A program made the translations under genes and the position numbers. From the NCBI GenBank assembly GCA_029862165.1, contig JAOTXU010000006.1, forward strand, positions 133,960 through 177,931: DNA of 43,972 bases, written 5' to 3'. The notes under the pieces are model-generated. The model searched no databases. It saw only the letters and a program-made list of their open reading frames with translations, and was not told where the DNA came from. Each line of letters opens with the position of its first letter. The first letter of the stretch is position 1. Below are positions 1-9,352 of the stretch, piece after piece. The stretch comes from Gammaproteobacteria bacterium. GTDB lineage: Bacteria; Pseudomonadota; Gammaproteobacteria; Steroidobacterales; JABDKV01.

Positions 1-999
1 CGTGCCGAAAACGAAGGAAATCATCTGGCGCGATGGCTAACCACGTTACCACCCAACGACCTGGATTCCGCCAGTTACAAAAAGCGTATTGCGGCACTGG
101 CAAAGCAACACGGATGGGAAATGAGCTTTCTCGACCGAAAACGTCTCGCTCGCCTGAAAGCCGGCGCGTTTCTGGCAGTCGCCCAGGGTGGCGATAGCAA
201 TGCGGGCATTGTGCACTTGCGTTACCGGCCGCCAGACGCCAGCAAAAAACGGCCGGATGTTGCACTGGTTGGCAAAGGGATTTGTTTCGATACCGGTGGT
301 GTTAATTTAAAACCTGCTCAACATATGCAAAACATGCATGACGATATGCAGGGCAGCGCGGTCGCACTGGGGACCCTGACGGCATTGTCGCGAGTGAATA
401 GCAAACTAAACGTCGACTGCTGGCTGGCCATTACTGAAAACCTGATCGGTCCCGGGGCCTATAAGCCCATGGATGTCGTAACGGCATCCAATGGAACAAC
501 TATCGAAATCATTCACACTGATGCCGAAGGGCGAATGGCACTGGCCGACACGCTGGCGCTTGCCGCAGAAAAAAAACCCGCGGTCATTATCGACTACGCG
601 ACGCTGACTGGAGCCTGTGTCGGCGCCGTAACAGAACGATATAGTGGTGCCTTTAGCAACCGGCAGAGTCTGAATCCATATTTAATCAAGGCCGGCGACC
701 AAAGTGGTGAGCGCGTTTGGCCGTTCCCAATGGACGACGATTTCGATACCGCACTCAATAGCAGCATTGCCGATATTAAGCAGTGCACACTGGATGGCAT
801 AGGCGATCACATTCTGGCAGCACGTTTTTTGAGCCGTTTTGCCGGCTCCGGCGCCTGGGTCCATATCGATTTGTCTTCCGGACGCCATAAAGGCGGTTTG
901 GCTCATATTCCTACCGACGTAACGGGTTTTGGCGTGCGCTTCACTATGAACTTGTTGCACGAACAGGAGCTGTTGAAACACAGCCTGGCAAACCGCTAG
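1..999 (+). CDS. Leucyl aminopeptidase family protein (M17), 5' end outside window
   Basis: Metal-dependent cytosolic exopeptidase that removes N-terminal residues from peptides. The frame is open from base 1, and the residues before the first Met (position 121) read like the M17 linker (LARWLTTLPPNDLDSASY), so the gene starts to the left of the window. The catalytic domain is visible: the metal/catalytic loop GKGICFDTGGVNLKP, then MHDDMQGSAVALG, then HTDAEGRMALADTLALA. The last motif has His where most M17 enzymes have Asn (NTDAEGR), but the metal-binding Asp and Glu are kept. The stop codon overlaps the GTG start of pyrC by one base, so the genes are probably co-transcribed and translationally coupled. 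Family assignment is secure; whether it is PepA, PepB or a paralogue cannot be settled from the C-terminal part alone. Confidence 0.93.
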   Translation, partial: RAENEGNHLARWLTTLPPNDLDSASYKKRIAALAKQHGWEMSFLDRKRLARLKAGAFLAVAQGGDSNAGIVHLRYRPPDASKKRPDVALVGKGICFDTGGVNLKPAQHMQNMHDDMQGSAVALGTLTALSRVNSKLNVDCWLAITENLIGPGAYKPMDVVTASNGTTIEIIHTDAEGRMALADTLALAAEKKPAVIIDYATLTGACVGAVTERYSGAFSNRQSLNPYLIKAGDQSGERVWPFPMDDDFDTALNSSIADIKQCTLDGIGDHILAARFLSRFAGSGAWVHIDLSSGRHKGGLAHIPTDVTGFGVRFTMNLLHEQELLKHSLANR

Positions 1000-2042
1000 T
1001 GAGTCACACACGTATCGACATGACACGGCCGGACGACTGGCACTTGCACTTGCGCGACGGTGAGCGGATGGCTGCAGTTTTGCGGCACACGACGCGACAA
1101 TTCGCGCGGGCCATCGTCATGCCAAACCTCAACCCGCCAATTAGAACTGCCGAAATGGCATTGGAATATCGCGACCGTATATTGGCCGCGGTGGAACCCG
1201 GCACAGATTTCCAGCCTCTCATGACACTGTACCTGACCGACGCGACCACACCGGCAGACATTGATGAGGCAGCAGCAAGTGAGCATGTCGTGGCCTGCAA
1301 ACTGTATCCCGCCGGGTCGACGACGAATTCAGACGCCGGTGTCAGCTCGCTGAAAGCGATTTATCCGATTCTCCAGCATATGGCGACCAAGAATCTGCCG
1401 TTACTGGTGCATGGCGAAGTTCCCGAAGCGCGTGTTGACGTATTCGAACGCGAAGCTGCATTTATCGATCGCGTCATGGTGCCGCTAAGAGAGCTGCTAC
1501 CGGAGTTACGAATCGTGCTTGAGCACATTACAACCGCTGAGGCGGTGCATTTTGTTAACGATCAGGAAGAGAATGTCGCGGCCACCATAACACCCCAACA
1601 CCTGTTGCTAACGTGCAATGACCTGTTGGCCGGCGGTCTCAGACCACATCATTATTGTGTACCGGTGCTTAAATCTCGAAACGACCGAAAAGCGCTCGTT
1701 GAGGCCGCAACGAGTGGCGATCCGAGGTATTTTCTCGGAACCGACAGTGCGCCCCATGCGCGACATGAAAAAGAAGCCTCCTGTGGATGTGCCGGTATCT
1801 TTTCAGCGCATGCGGCGCTGGAATTTTATGCCGAAGTGTTTGAAGCTGCCGGCGCCCTGGGTCAGCTCGAAGCCTTTGCGTCATTTAATGGTGCAGATTT
1901 TTACGGGCTGCCTCGCAACACTGAAAAGATTGCACTGGAAAAAGAGCGCTGGACCGTACCTGAGGATTACGATTTTGCCGGTGACCGTCTTGTGCCGTTG
2001 CGAGCGGGTAAGACGCTGAAATGGCACCTGAGCGATGACTGA
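999..2042 (+). CDS. pyrC: Dihydroorotase (class II)
   Basis: Cyclises N-carbamoyl-aspartate to dihydroorotate, the third step of de novo pyrimidine synthesis, in the cytosol. The 347-residue length matches the Escherichia coli-type class II enzyme. The zinc-binding HxH lies at residues 15-17 (DDWHLHLRDGE), the lysine that is carboxylated between the two zincs is Lys101 (VACKLYPAG), and the C-terminal catalytic motif is GTDSAPHARHEKE. The chosen start is GTG at 999, which overlaps the upstream TAG by one base; the next in-frame ATG is at 1020 (MTRPDDW) and remains possible. The 3' end overlaps rnt by 8 bases, so aminopeptidase-pyrC-rnt form a compact operon. Confidence 0.96.
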   Translation: MSHTRIDMTRPDDWHLHLRDGERMAAVLRHTTRQFARAIVMPNLNPPIRTAEMALEYRDRILAAVEPGTDFQPLMTLYLTDATTPADIDEAAASEHVVACKLYPAGSTTNSDAGVSSLKAIYPILQHMATKNLPLLVHGEVPEARVDVFEREAAFIDRVMVPLRELLPELRIVLEHITTAEAVHFVNDQEENVAATITPQHLLLTCNDLLAGGLRPHHYCVPVLKSRNDRKALVEAATSGDPRYFLGTDSAPHARHEKEASCGCAGIFSAHAALEFYAEVFEAAGALGQLEAFASFNGADFYGLPRNTEKIALEKERWTVPEDYDFAGDRLVPLRAGKTLKWHLSDD

Positions 2043-2667
2043 ACCCAACAATGGCAACATCGCAAAACGCTTTCGTGGCTACTTGCCTGTTGTAATCGAC
2101 GTAGAAACGGGTGGGTTCAACGCCACAACCGATGCTCTGCTGGAAATAGCCGCTGTAATACTAAAATTGAACGATGGGGAGGAACTGGAACCCGTTGAGG
2201 TTTTTCGTTATCACGTGAAACCGTTCGAAGGCGCCAATATGGAATCGTCATCCCTGGAAGTGATTGGCATCGACCCGGATCACCCGCTACGCCCCGCAAT
2301 AGAAGAACGAGACGCCCTGCAGCGGGTCTTTCGGGAGGTGCGCCGGGAATTGCGGGCGACGGAGTGCAATCGCGCTATTCTGGTCGGTCACAACTCGTTT
2401 TTTGACCTGAACTTTCTAAACGCTGCCGTTGAACGATGCGGAATCAAACGCAATCCGTTTCATCCGTTTAGCAGTTTCGATACCGCAACACTAGCTGGTG
2501 TTGCACTAGGGCAGACGGTTCTGGCACGCGCCTTGCACGCGGCTGGACTGGAGTTCGATGCAGACGAGGCGCATTCCGCAGCGTACGACGCGGGTAAAAC
2601 GGCAGAACTATTCTGCGCCATCGTTAACCGTTACAAGCCGGTCTATGAAACCTGGGTCAGACCCTAG
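2035..2667 (+). CDS. rnt: Ribonuclease T
   Basis: DEDDh-family 3'-5' exoribonuclease that trims tRNA and other stable RNA 3' ends and takes part in tRNA end turnover. Of 210 residues, ExoI holds Asp22 and Glu24 (VIDVETGGFNA), ExoII holds Asp124 (GHNSFFDLNFLNAAV), and ExoIII holds His180 and Asp185 (EAHSAAYDAGKTAELF). All four acidic residues and the catalytic His are present, and the length is typical of gammaproteobacterial RNase T. Its ATG lies 8 bases inside the end of pyrC. Convergent with grxD, with only three bases between the stop codons. Confidence 0.96.
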   Translation: MTEPNNGNIAKRFRGYLPVVIDVETGGFNATTDALLEIAAVILKLNDGEELEPVEVFRYHVKPFEGANMESSSLEVIGIDPDHPLRPAIEERDALQRVFREVRRELRATECNRAILVGHNSFFDLNFLNAAVERCGIKRNPFHPFSSFDTATLAGVALGQTVLARALHAAGLEFDADEAHSAAYDAGKTAELFCAIVNRYKPVYETWVRP

Positions 2668-2670
2668 GGC

Positions 2671-2991
2671 CTATGTGGATGCTTGCGTAACGATCTGTTT
2701 GAGTTCACCGTTGTTGTACATTTCGACAGTGATATCACATCCGCCAATCAACTCACCATTGATGTAGAGCTGCGGAAAGGTGGGCCAGCTTGAGTAGGTC
2801 TTGAGTGCCTCGCGCAATTCCGGCTCCTCAAGTATGTTCACATGTTCGAATTTCGCGTCCAACGCGCGCAACGCGGCAACCGATTGCGCCGAGAAACCGC
2901 ACATCGGAAAATCCGGTGTGCCTTTCATGAACAGCAAGATAGGATGATCTGCCAGCGTCGTTTTTATCTTTTCGATAATTTGTTGTTCCAT
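2671..2991 (-). CDS. grxD: Monothiol CGFS glutaredoxin
   Basis: Carries and delivers [2Fe-2S] clusters, usually with BolA partners, rather than acting mainly as a disulfide reductase. The 106 residues have the cluster-ligating CGFS motif at residue 31 in the context KGTPDFPMCGFSAQ, the WPTFPQLYINGELIGG segment that forms the glutathione/cis-Pro site, and the GGCDI loop. These are diagnostic for the GrxD/Grx5 class. The ATG is at 2991. The next minus-strand gene upstream (BON lipoprotein) ends at 2997, so the two may share a transcript. Confidence 0.96.
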   Translation of the reverse strand: MEQQIIEKIKTTLADHPILLFMKGTPDFPMCGFSAQSVAALRALDAKFEHVNILEEPELREALKTYSSWPTFPQLYINGELIGGCDITVEMYNNGELKQIVTQAST

Positions 2992-2996
2992 AGCCT

Positions 2997-3356
2997 TTAA
3001 CCGCCCGATTCGGGCTTTACCTCCAGTTTATTAACAACCGATTTCACACCCTTTGTGTCAGTAGCCAGCAACTCCGCCTGCTCGCGAGCGACATAGGATT
3101 CTACTATCCCATTGAGAGTCACCACACCATCATGTGTGTCAACATTTACTTTTCCTGCACTGACATGATTGCTGCGAATTAATTTGGTTTTTACCGACGC
3201 TGTGATTGTCCCGTCGTCGATAATCGTTCCGACCTGACGGTCGTCTTTCCCAACAGCATAACCACCGGCAGCGGCACCACCAAGGACCAGTGCGGTGCAT
3301 CCTCCGGCAAACGCTGCTGTCAGCACGATTACAGCTATCCTGAATGTATTGGACAT
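2997..3356 (-). CDS. BON-domain lipoprotein (OsmY/DolP-like, single BON)
   Basis: Small envelope lipoprotein of 119 residues. The N-terminus MSNTFRIAVIVLTAAFAGGC is a lipoprotein signal ending in Cys20. It is followed by a Gly/Ala-rich stretch (LVLGGAAAGGYAVGKD) and one BON domain, about residues 38-115, with the typical DGTITASVKTKL start and DGVVTLNGIVES core. BON domains bind phospholipid surfaces, and relatives (OsmY, DolP) protect the envelope under stress. DolP has two BON domains and this protein one. A longer open frame runs upstream to 3827, but that part is low-complexity shadow of nadC; the start at 3356 is chosen because the signal peptide begins there. Probably co-transcribed with grxD, 5 bases downstream. 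Confidence 0.85.
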   Translation of the reverse strand: MSNTFRIAVIVLTAAFAGGCTALVLGGAAAGGYAVGKDDRQVGTIIDDGTITASVKTKLIRSNHVSAGKVNVDTHDGVVTLNGIVESYVAREQAELLATDTKGVKSVVNKLEVKPESGG

Positions 3357-3489
3357 AGATAGTCTCCGCGACCGAGTACTGGAATACAGAGTTTTGACCA
3401 CCCGTCGGGTCAAAAGCTCCGTTCCGTGAGACAAAAAGTATAACACTGCAGCTATCGGCGGCGGCCCGCACACGTATAATCCTGTCGGC

Positions 3490-4347
3490 ATGGATGAGCT
3501 TAATACCACAATTCGCAAAAATGTCCGGGCAGCCTTGTCAGAGGATCTGGGGCACGGCGATCTGACAGCGAGTTTGGTCAGCGCAGATGCCGTGGCGCGC
3601 GCACGCGTCATTTCCCGTGAGGATGGCGTGTTATGCGGTGGCCCGTGGTTTGCGGAAGTCTTTCGACAGGTAGACGATGGCGTGGTTATCGACTGGCTGG
3701 CACAAGATGGTGATCGGGTCAGCGCCGATACGACCTTGTGCCAAATCCACGGGGTGGCCAGATCTATACTGACCGCGGAGCGTGCTGCGCTAAATTTTCT
3801 GCAGACTCTGTCGGGAACGGCCACCACAGCAAACCGTTACGCGGCCGCAATAGCGGGAACCGGCGCGAAAGTGCTCGACACGCGAAAGACTCTGCCAGGT
3901 CTGCGCATTGCGCAAAAATATGCGGTGCGCTGCGGTGGCTGCTTCAATCATCGCATGGGTCTATACGACGCGATTCTAATCAAAGAAAACCATATTCGAA
4001 GCGCAGGCACTATAAAGGCGGCAGTTGCGGCTGCGGCAGATCAGGGTGCCCAGGTGCCGATCGAAGTTGAAATCGAATCGCTGTCGCAATTGGCCGAAGC
4101 ACTGGATGCAGGAGTCGATGTGGTTATGCTCGACAATTTCGACACAAATGACATGCAAGAAGCCGTCAAAATCAATAGCGTGCATGCCCGGTCGGCAAAA
4201 CTGGAGGCCTCGGGAAATGTCTCGTTGGAAACGATACGTGCTTATGCCGAAACCGGTGTAGATTACATTTCTGTGGGCAGTCTCACCAAACACGTGAGAG
4301 CACTCGATCTGTCTCTGCAGTTTTCCACGGAGACCTCTGCATCATAG
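3490..4347 (+). CDS. nadC: Nicotinate-nucleotide pyrophosphorylase (carboxylating)
   Basis: Converts quinolinate and PRPP to nicotinate mononucleotide, CO2 and pyrophosphate in de novo NAD synthesis. The 285 residues match the family. Visible motifs are EDLGHGDLTA near the N-terminus, LNFLQTLSGTAT, the PRPP/quinolinate-binding DTRKTLPGLRIAQKYAVRCGGCFNHRMGL region (only key parts quoted), IKENH, IEVEIESL, VVMLDNF and the C-terminal TGVDYISVGSLTKH. The ATG at 3490 is divergent from the BON lipoprotein with 133 bases between, which should hold both promoters. Convergent with the GGDEF/EAL gene; no clear terminator is visible in the 75 bases between them. Confidence 0.96.
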   Translation: MDELNTTIRKNVRAALSEDLGHGDLTASLVSADAVARARVISREDGVLCGGPWFAEVFRQVDDGVVIDWLAQDGDRVSADTTLCQIHGVARSILTAERAALNFLQTLSGTATTANRYAAAIAGTGAKVLDTRKTLPGLRIAQKYAVRCGGCFNHRMGLYDAILIKENHIRSAGTIKAAVAAAADQGAQVPIEVEIESLSQLAEALDAGVDVVMLDNFDTNDMQEAVKINSVHARSAKLEASGNVSLETIRAYAETGVDYISVGSLTKHVRALDLSLQFSTETSAS

Positions 4348-4422
4348 GGCCCGAATCGGTTACCGCCGGCGAAATTGAAAAAACGGCCGGTAGGGCGCTA
4401 TTTGCTGGACTCGCAAGTACCC

Positions 4423-7095
4423 CTAGGCGGCACGAACGATGAGACGCGGTTCGGAGACCCCATAACCCTGCGCATAATCGACACCCATGCTCTTTAGCAT
4501 TGTGATGATCTCTTCGTTCTCGGCAAATTCCGCGATGGTCTCTTTGCCGGTGAGATGACCGATCTCGTTAATGGAACGTACCATTTCGCGGTCGATCGGA
4601 TCGTGCAGAATTCCCTTCACGAAACTACCATCTATTTTGAGATAGTCGACCGGAAAATGCTTCAGGTAACCGAACGATGACAGACCAGTACCAAAGTCGT
4701 CGAGTGCAAAACGGCAACCCAGCTCGCGTAACGCGTGTATAAACCTGTTCGCCTGACTATAGCTTGCAATAGCGGCGGTCTCAGTAATTTCGAAACAAAT
4801 CTTGCGCGGGTCCATGCCGGTGTTTTCAAATCTCTCGATGACAAACGGCAGAAACTTGTCATCGCCCAGACTCTGGCCAGACAGATTGATCGAACAAACC
4901 GCCAACCGTTCTCGTTCCTCGTCATCGCCAAGCAACCAACTAAAGGCATTACGGATAACCCACCGGTCGATGTTTGGAGTTAATCCGTAGCGTTCGGAAG
5001 CCGATATAAACTCAGCCGGCGATATCAGCTTGCCCTTCTCATCGCGCATCCGAAGCAGGAGCTCATAATGCTCGCCGTCGTCGCTGGCGTTCAAGGGCTG
5101 GATAATTTGCCGGAATAACTCGAAACGTGATTCTTCGAGCGCGTTACTAATTCGGGCGGCCCACTGCATCTCGCGCCGGCGACGCATCAGGTCAATGTCA
5201 TTGACCTGGAAAACGTGCACACGATTACGCCCGGATTCTTTTGCCGCCGAACAGGCGCTGTCAGCCGCTGTTAACAGCCCCGCAACATCATGCTCAGTGG
5301 GCGAAAGGGGTACAACTCCAAGACTGGTACTAAGTCGAAATACGCGGTCGTCCCAAGTAAACTTGAATGCCTGGACCGTTTCGCGAAGCGTTTCGGCAAT
5401 TTCCACCGCCTCGTCCAGGCCACAACTCTCGAGCAATAATGCGAACTCATCACCACCCAATCGCGCCAGCGTGTCGCGCCAGCGAATCTTTGACTTTAAC
5501 AACTGCCCGAGTTGCCCCAACAAGGTATCGCCGGCAGCATGTCCACAAGTATCGTTAATCATCTTGAACTGGTCGAGATCGAGGTAGCACAAGGCGTAGT
5601 CGACTTCAGTGCTCTCGGCGTTTTTTAGAGCGCGATCGAGCTGGTTCTCAAATTCAGTACGATTGACCAGCCCGGTGAGTAGATCATGGCTCGTGTGATA
5701 ACTAAGCCGCCGGTTCAATTCGCGAGATTCGCTGACATCGTGGAAAACCAGCACGCCACCGGTAATTTTTCCCTCACCATCACGTATTGGCGCGGCGGTA
5801 TTTTCGATATACATTTCGTTGCCGTCACGGCGAATCAGTAGTGTCGGCCGTAAGGACTTGATCGGTTTGTGGCTGCGCATGGCGACCGCCAGCGGATTCT
5901 CCAGAGGCTCGCAGGTTTCTTCGTGATAACCACGGAATACGTCGTTAATCGGGCGGCCGGCAGCATCCTCCAACTGCCAGCCTGTCAGACCCTCTGCAAT
6001 GGGATTCAGATACTCGATCCGCCCTTCCTGATCTGTCGTAATGACTCCGTCACCGATTGACTGCAATGTAATCTGCGCCCGCTCTTTCTCACGGTGCAGC
6101 TGGTCCTCAAAATACTTTCGCTCTGTGATATCCAGTTCCACGCCGACGAGTCGTTTGGCCCGTCCATCCTCTGCCGGCGTCGCCTTTGCGCGGCTTAACA
6201 TCCAGCGCCATTCTCCGCTGCGGTGACGCATCCGATGAATGCTTTCAAATAGTTCTGTTTCGCCCGACAAGTGCTGGCGCAGCATCGATTGCACACGGGA
6301 CAAATCGTCCGGATGCACCAGCTGCCGCCAGTCAGGCATCGTATCTTCAAAATCGGATTCCTCGTATCCGAGCATGGTCTTCCATCGTGGCGAGAACCAA
6401 ATTGTGTTGGCCTCAATATCGAAATCCCACATTCCGTCGTTCGCGGTCAACATTGCCAGTTTGTTTCGCATGCGCTCGTCGGTCAGCAATTGCTCTGACG
6501 ACATCCGCTCCAAGCCGCTGGCCAGACTCGAGGCAATAAGCTTGAGCAACAATCGCAGCTGCACATCCCACGTCGTCTGTGAGCTTTCGGACATCAGCAT
6601 GATAAAACCAGCGAGTTTTCCACGGACTTCAAAACCGATTATTAACACGGATCCAATATTGTGTTTACGTAGCAACGCGCCTTCCAATTCCATTCCGTCG
6701 CCGACATAGCACGTGTCCTGAATTTCCAGAACCCGCAAATGGTCCAGATTAGCCATGAACCAGGGCAGCTCATCGAGCGCGATATCATTCAGAAAGGAAG
6801 GATTGCAACCCGCAGCCGGCGCCACGCAACTGCCCAGATCAGCGATCTTTTCCCGTTGCGGATCAAAACGGGCAATGCAGACCCCATCCACCTGCAAGGC
6901 TTCGCGTAACGAGACCAGACCACCAGCGGTTACTGCCTCGATCGTTGACGGCGTAACGTTCTGGAAGTCGACGACGATCTTGGTGTAAACAAAATCGAGC
7001 CCGACACTCGGCTGCATATTTTTGTTTTCAAGCGCCTTATCGCTCACTGGGTGCCTCCCACCTGTTAATCGGCCATCCTGGCCCTTTTGCGACAT
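4423..7095 (-). CDS. Sensor diguanylate cyclase/phosphodiesterase (GAF?-PAS-PAS-GGDEF-EAL)
   Basis: Cytoplasmic bifunctional cyclic-di-GMP enzyme of 890 residues without membrane segments. Residues about 45-195 look like a GAF-type sensor. Two PAS domains follow (about 212-330, with WDFDIEANTIWFSPRW and the PAC tail LVGVELDITERK; and about 340-460, with ITTDQEGRIEYLNPIAEGLTG). The GGDEF domain (about 462-630) has an intact active site GGDEF at 547-551 and an inhibitory RxxD site (Arg538-Asp541) five residues before it. The EAL domain (about 650-885) has ELL at 678-680 in place of EAL, with INLSG, EITET, DDFGTG at 799-804, KIDGSFV and YAQGY, so phosphodiesterase residues appear complete. ATG at 7095 with AAAGGG just upstream. 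It may feed the riboswitch about 2.3 kb to the right. Confidence 0.94.
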   Translation of the reverse strand: MSQKGQDGRLTGGRHPVSDKALENKNMQPSVGLDFVYTKIVVDFQNVTPSTIEAVTAGGLVSLREALQVDGVCIARFDPQREKIADLGSCVAPAAGCNPSFLNDIALDELPWFMANLDHLRVLEIQDTCYVGDGMELEGALLRKHNIGSVLIIGFEVRGKLAGFIMLMSESSQTTWDVQLRLLLKLIASSLASGLERMSSEQLLTDERMRNKLAMLTANDGMWDFDIEANTIWFSPRWKTMLGYEESDFEDTMPDWRQLVHPDDLSRVQSMLRQHLSGETELFESIHRMRHRSGEWRWMLSRAKATPAEDGRAKRLVGVELDITERKYFEDQLHREKERAQITLQSIGDGVITTDQEGRIEYLNPIAEGLTGWQLEDAAGRPINDVFRGYHEETCEPLENPLAVAMRSHKPIKSLRPTLLIRRDGNEMYIENTAAPIRDGEGKITGGVLVFHDVSESRELNRRLSYHTSHDLLTGLVNRTEFENQLDRALKNAESTEVDYALCYLDLDQFKMINDTCGHAAGDTLLGQLGQLLKSKIRWRDTLARLGGDEFALLLESCGLDEAVEIAETLRETVQAFKFTWDDRVFRLSTSLGVVPLSPTEHDVAGLLTAADSACSAAKESGRNRVHVFQVNDIDLMRRRREMQWAARISNALEESRFELFRQIIQPLNASDDGEHYELLLRMRDEKGKLISPAEFISASERYGLTPNIDRWVIRNAFSWLLGDDEERERLAVCSINLSGQSLGDDKFLPFVIERFENTGMDPRKICFEITETAAIASYSQANRFIHALRELGCRFALDDFGTGLSSFGYLKHFPVDYLKIDGSFVKGILHDPIDREMVRSINEIGHLTGKETIAEFAENEEIITMLKSMGVDYAQGYGVSEPRLIVRAA

Positions 7096-7265
7096 ATTAC
7101 CCTTTGCCGCCCCTACATCGAAACCTTGGCCGAGATTAAGTTCGCCAATATACTAATATCTAGGCTTTTTTTGTGCCTTGACCAGCGTCACAGCCTGCGC
7201 GGACGTCAACGCAATCCACGGTCGCCCGTTTACTGATGGGAATCACGATTGAATGGAGATCAGGT

Positions 7266-9125
7266 ATGACTGCTTACAAGACGCAAGGCTGGCTGTTCGG
7301 TCTGCTACTGACATTGACACTCGCCGGCTGTGCCGGATCGTCAGGCAACGCCCCGGACACCCCACCCGATAGCGGCACCCCACCGGCGGACACCGCCGGA
7401 TGCACAATCGATTGTGGCACCGTATTCGTAGGTCTCACCGATGCCGACGGTGACTTTCTGCAGTATTTAGTTACAGTAGACTCGTTGAGTCTCACGCGCC
7501 AAGATGGCGTTGAAGTTGAAACGCTGCCACAAAGTGCAGTCGTCGATTTTTCACAATACACCGAACTGACCGAGTTCCTTACGGCGGCCACCGTCCCATC
7601 TGGTGTCTACGTTGCTGCTGAGATAAGGCTTGACTATGCGGCGTCCAAAGTCTCGGTAGAACTCAACGGCGAGTCCGTAGAAGCACAACTGGTCGACACC
7701 GATGGACTGCCACTCGGTGTCGAAACTTTTGAGCTGCAACTCGCCAACGATCGGCCGCTGGTCGTGGCGCCCGGACTGCCCTCGATTATGATCGTCGACT
7801 TCGATCTTGCCGCATCACATGAAGTCGATCTAAGCTCGATACCTGTCACGGCGACCGCTGCTCCGTTTCTCGTCGCTGATATTGATCCAGTCGACACCAA
7901 GGAAATGCGGCTGCGTGGTCCCCTCGTGTCGGTGAACCTGGACGAGTCAAACTATGTCGTTGCAGTACGCCCCTTTTGGCACTGGCAAGGTGACTTTGGC
8001 CGGGCACGCGTCCATACAACTGACGATACTGCATTTGAGATAGACGATATTAGCTACACAGGTGCGGAAGGTCTGAGGATCCTGGCCGACAAGCCCACCG
8101 GCACGGCGACTGTTGCATTTGGTGTGTTAAATGTTGCAGAACGTCGCTTTACTGCACGTGAAGTATATGCAGGAAGCAGCGTACCGGGTCACGATGCCGA
8201 CGTCGTAAAAGGCGTCATTACGGCGCGTGTGGATGACGTGCTGGTGGTCCGTGGTGCCACGGTTATTCATGAACAGGGGACTGTTGTATTTCGTGGTGAC
8301 GTTGAAGTAATAGTGGGACCCGAAACGATCGTACGCAAAGCTGGTCATCCGGATTTCGATGGTGGCAGCGCCGTCTTATCCGTCGGACAACGCATCTTCG
8401 CCTTTGGTCGCATCGCGAACGATACGCCTGAAGATCTACTCCTTGATGCAACGGACGGCAAGATTCGCATGCTTCGCACTTTAGTTACCGGTACGGCGAA
8501 TGATGTCAGTGACCAGCTACTCAATCTGGATGCGCAGGAAATTGCCGGTCGGAATGTGCGGATATACAACTTTGCCGGCACCGGCATGCCCGGCCAGGAT
8601 GCCAGCCCGGATGAATACGAAATCGATACTGGCGTACTGGACACTTCCGGACTCAATGCCGGCAGCGCGGTCAAGGTTTCCGGATTCGTTACGGAATTCG
8701 GTTTGGCGCCGCCCGATTTTGTTGCAACGACGATTGCCGACTTTTCCAACACACGTTCGCAGCTCTTTATCGGCTGGAATCCGGCCGCGGCCACGCCCTT
8801 CCTGACGATTGGTCCTGAAGGTCTCGTGATCGATCTGGAGAATCCGGACATAGGTGCGCGTCACCATGTCGTACGCGGCGGCATCCTAACGAATTTGTTA
8901 ACGCGGCCAGGTGCCTCGATACTGCCACGCGATGACCGTCCGGGACTTTATGGAATAAAGGATGGCCGGGTAATACGCCTGCATACCGATTTCGACCTGT
9001 TTACTCGCGATCTGGCCGATCAACTCGGCGCAGGCAAAGCGGTACGTAGTGCTTACGCATCCGGGCTATGGTCTGATACTAACCAAGAAATCCAGGCGTC
9101 TCGGGTTCTTATACGACTCAATTGA
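7266..9125 (+). CDS. DUF4382-type secreted lipoprotein
   Basis: Envelope lipoprotein of 619 residues and unknown function. The signal MTAYKTQGWLFGLLLTLTLA runs up to Cys22 (LAGC lipobox), followed by a Pro/Ser/Asp linker. Residues about 45-205 resemble a DUF4382 domain (GTVFVGLTDADGDFLQYLVT, then a charged strand pattern and IMIVDFDLAASHEVD). The remainder is several beta-rich repeats of the form VKGVITARVDDVLVVRG and VTGTANDVSDQLLNLDA, reminiscent of DUF5666 modules. The frame extends ten codons upstream, but ATG 7266 is preferred: GGAGATCAGG lies directly before it and the signal peptide starts there. Monocistronic, closed by the strong hairpin at 9136. Family-level assignment is tentative; secretion and lipidation are well supported. 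Confidence 0.8.
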   Translation: MTAYKTQGWLFGLLLTLTLAGCAGSSGNAPDTPPDSGTPPADTAGCTIDCGTVFVGLTDADGDFLQYLVTVDSLSLTRQDGVEVETLPQSAVVDFSQYTELTEFLTAATVPSGVYVAAEIRLDYAASKVSVELNGESVEAQLVDTDGLPLGVETFELQLANDRPLVVAPGLPSIMIVDFDLAASHEVDLSSIPVTATAAPFLVADIDPVDTKEMRLRGPLVSVNLDESNYVVAVRPFWHWQGDFGRARVHTTDDTAFEIDDISYTGAEGLRILADKPTGTATVAFGVLNVAERRFTAREVYAGSSVPGHDADVVKGVITARVDDVLVVRGATVIHEQGTVVFRGDVEVIVGPETIVRKAGHPDFDGGSAVLSVGQRIFAFGRIANDTPEDLLLDATDGKIRMLRTLVTGTANDVSDQLLNLDAQEIAGRNVRIYNFAGTGMPGQDASPDEYEIDTGVLDTSGLNAGSAVKVSGFVTEFGLAPPDFVATTIADFSNTRSQLFIGWNPAAATPFLTIGPEGLVIDLENPDIGARHHVVRGGILTNLLTRPGASILPRDDRPGLYGIKDGRVIRLHTDFDLFTRDLADQLGAGKAVRSAYASGLWSDTNQEIQASRVLIRLN

Positions 9126-9135
9126 GGTGGATTAT

Positions 9136-9169
9136 CAAAAACCCCCTGTTTTGATAGGGGGTTTTTTTA
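9136..9169 (+). terminator. Rho-independent terminator after the DUF4382 lipoprotein gene
   Basis: Arms CCCCCT and AGGGGG around the loop GTTTTGAT, flanked by five A before and a run of seven T after. It begins about ten bases after the TGA of the lipoprotein gene. The A run on the left also allows weak function on the minus strand. Confidence 0.92.
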
Positions 9170-9326
9170 TGTTCTGTTAAACTGCAGCCGTTTTTCTAAC
9201 ACGAAAGTGGCGGGACTGTGACCACACTCACAAACGCCCGCTCACAACTCGGATAGTATTGATTTCGCACCGAGATATTGCATTAGACAATATCCGGTTT
9301 TGGGGATTTGGCACTGAGGGAGAGTA

Positions 9327-9346
9327 ATAACCGGCTTGCCGGTTAT
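9327..9346. repeat. Perfect 8-bp inverted repeat just before the riboswitch
   Basis: ATAACCGG and CCGGTTAT flank the spacer CTTG. No T run follows, so it is not an ordinary terminator. It sits a few bases before the aptamer and could be a regulator operator, a leader hairpin or a 5'-end stabiliser. A second, weaker inverted repeat (GATATTG / CAATATC) lies at 9274-9294. Confidence 0.6.
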
Positions 9347-9352
9347 ACATGA

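Noticed and set aside
3357..3827. N-terminal extension of the BON lipoprotein frame
   Set aside because: It is antisense to nadC and precedes a proper signal peptide with its own ATG at 3356.
9310..9325. Sigma-54 promoter (TTGGCACTGAGG) before the riboswitch
   Set aside because: The -24 box fits, but there is no GC at the -12 position with the required spacing.
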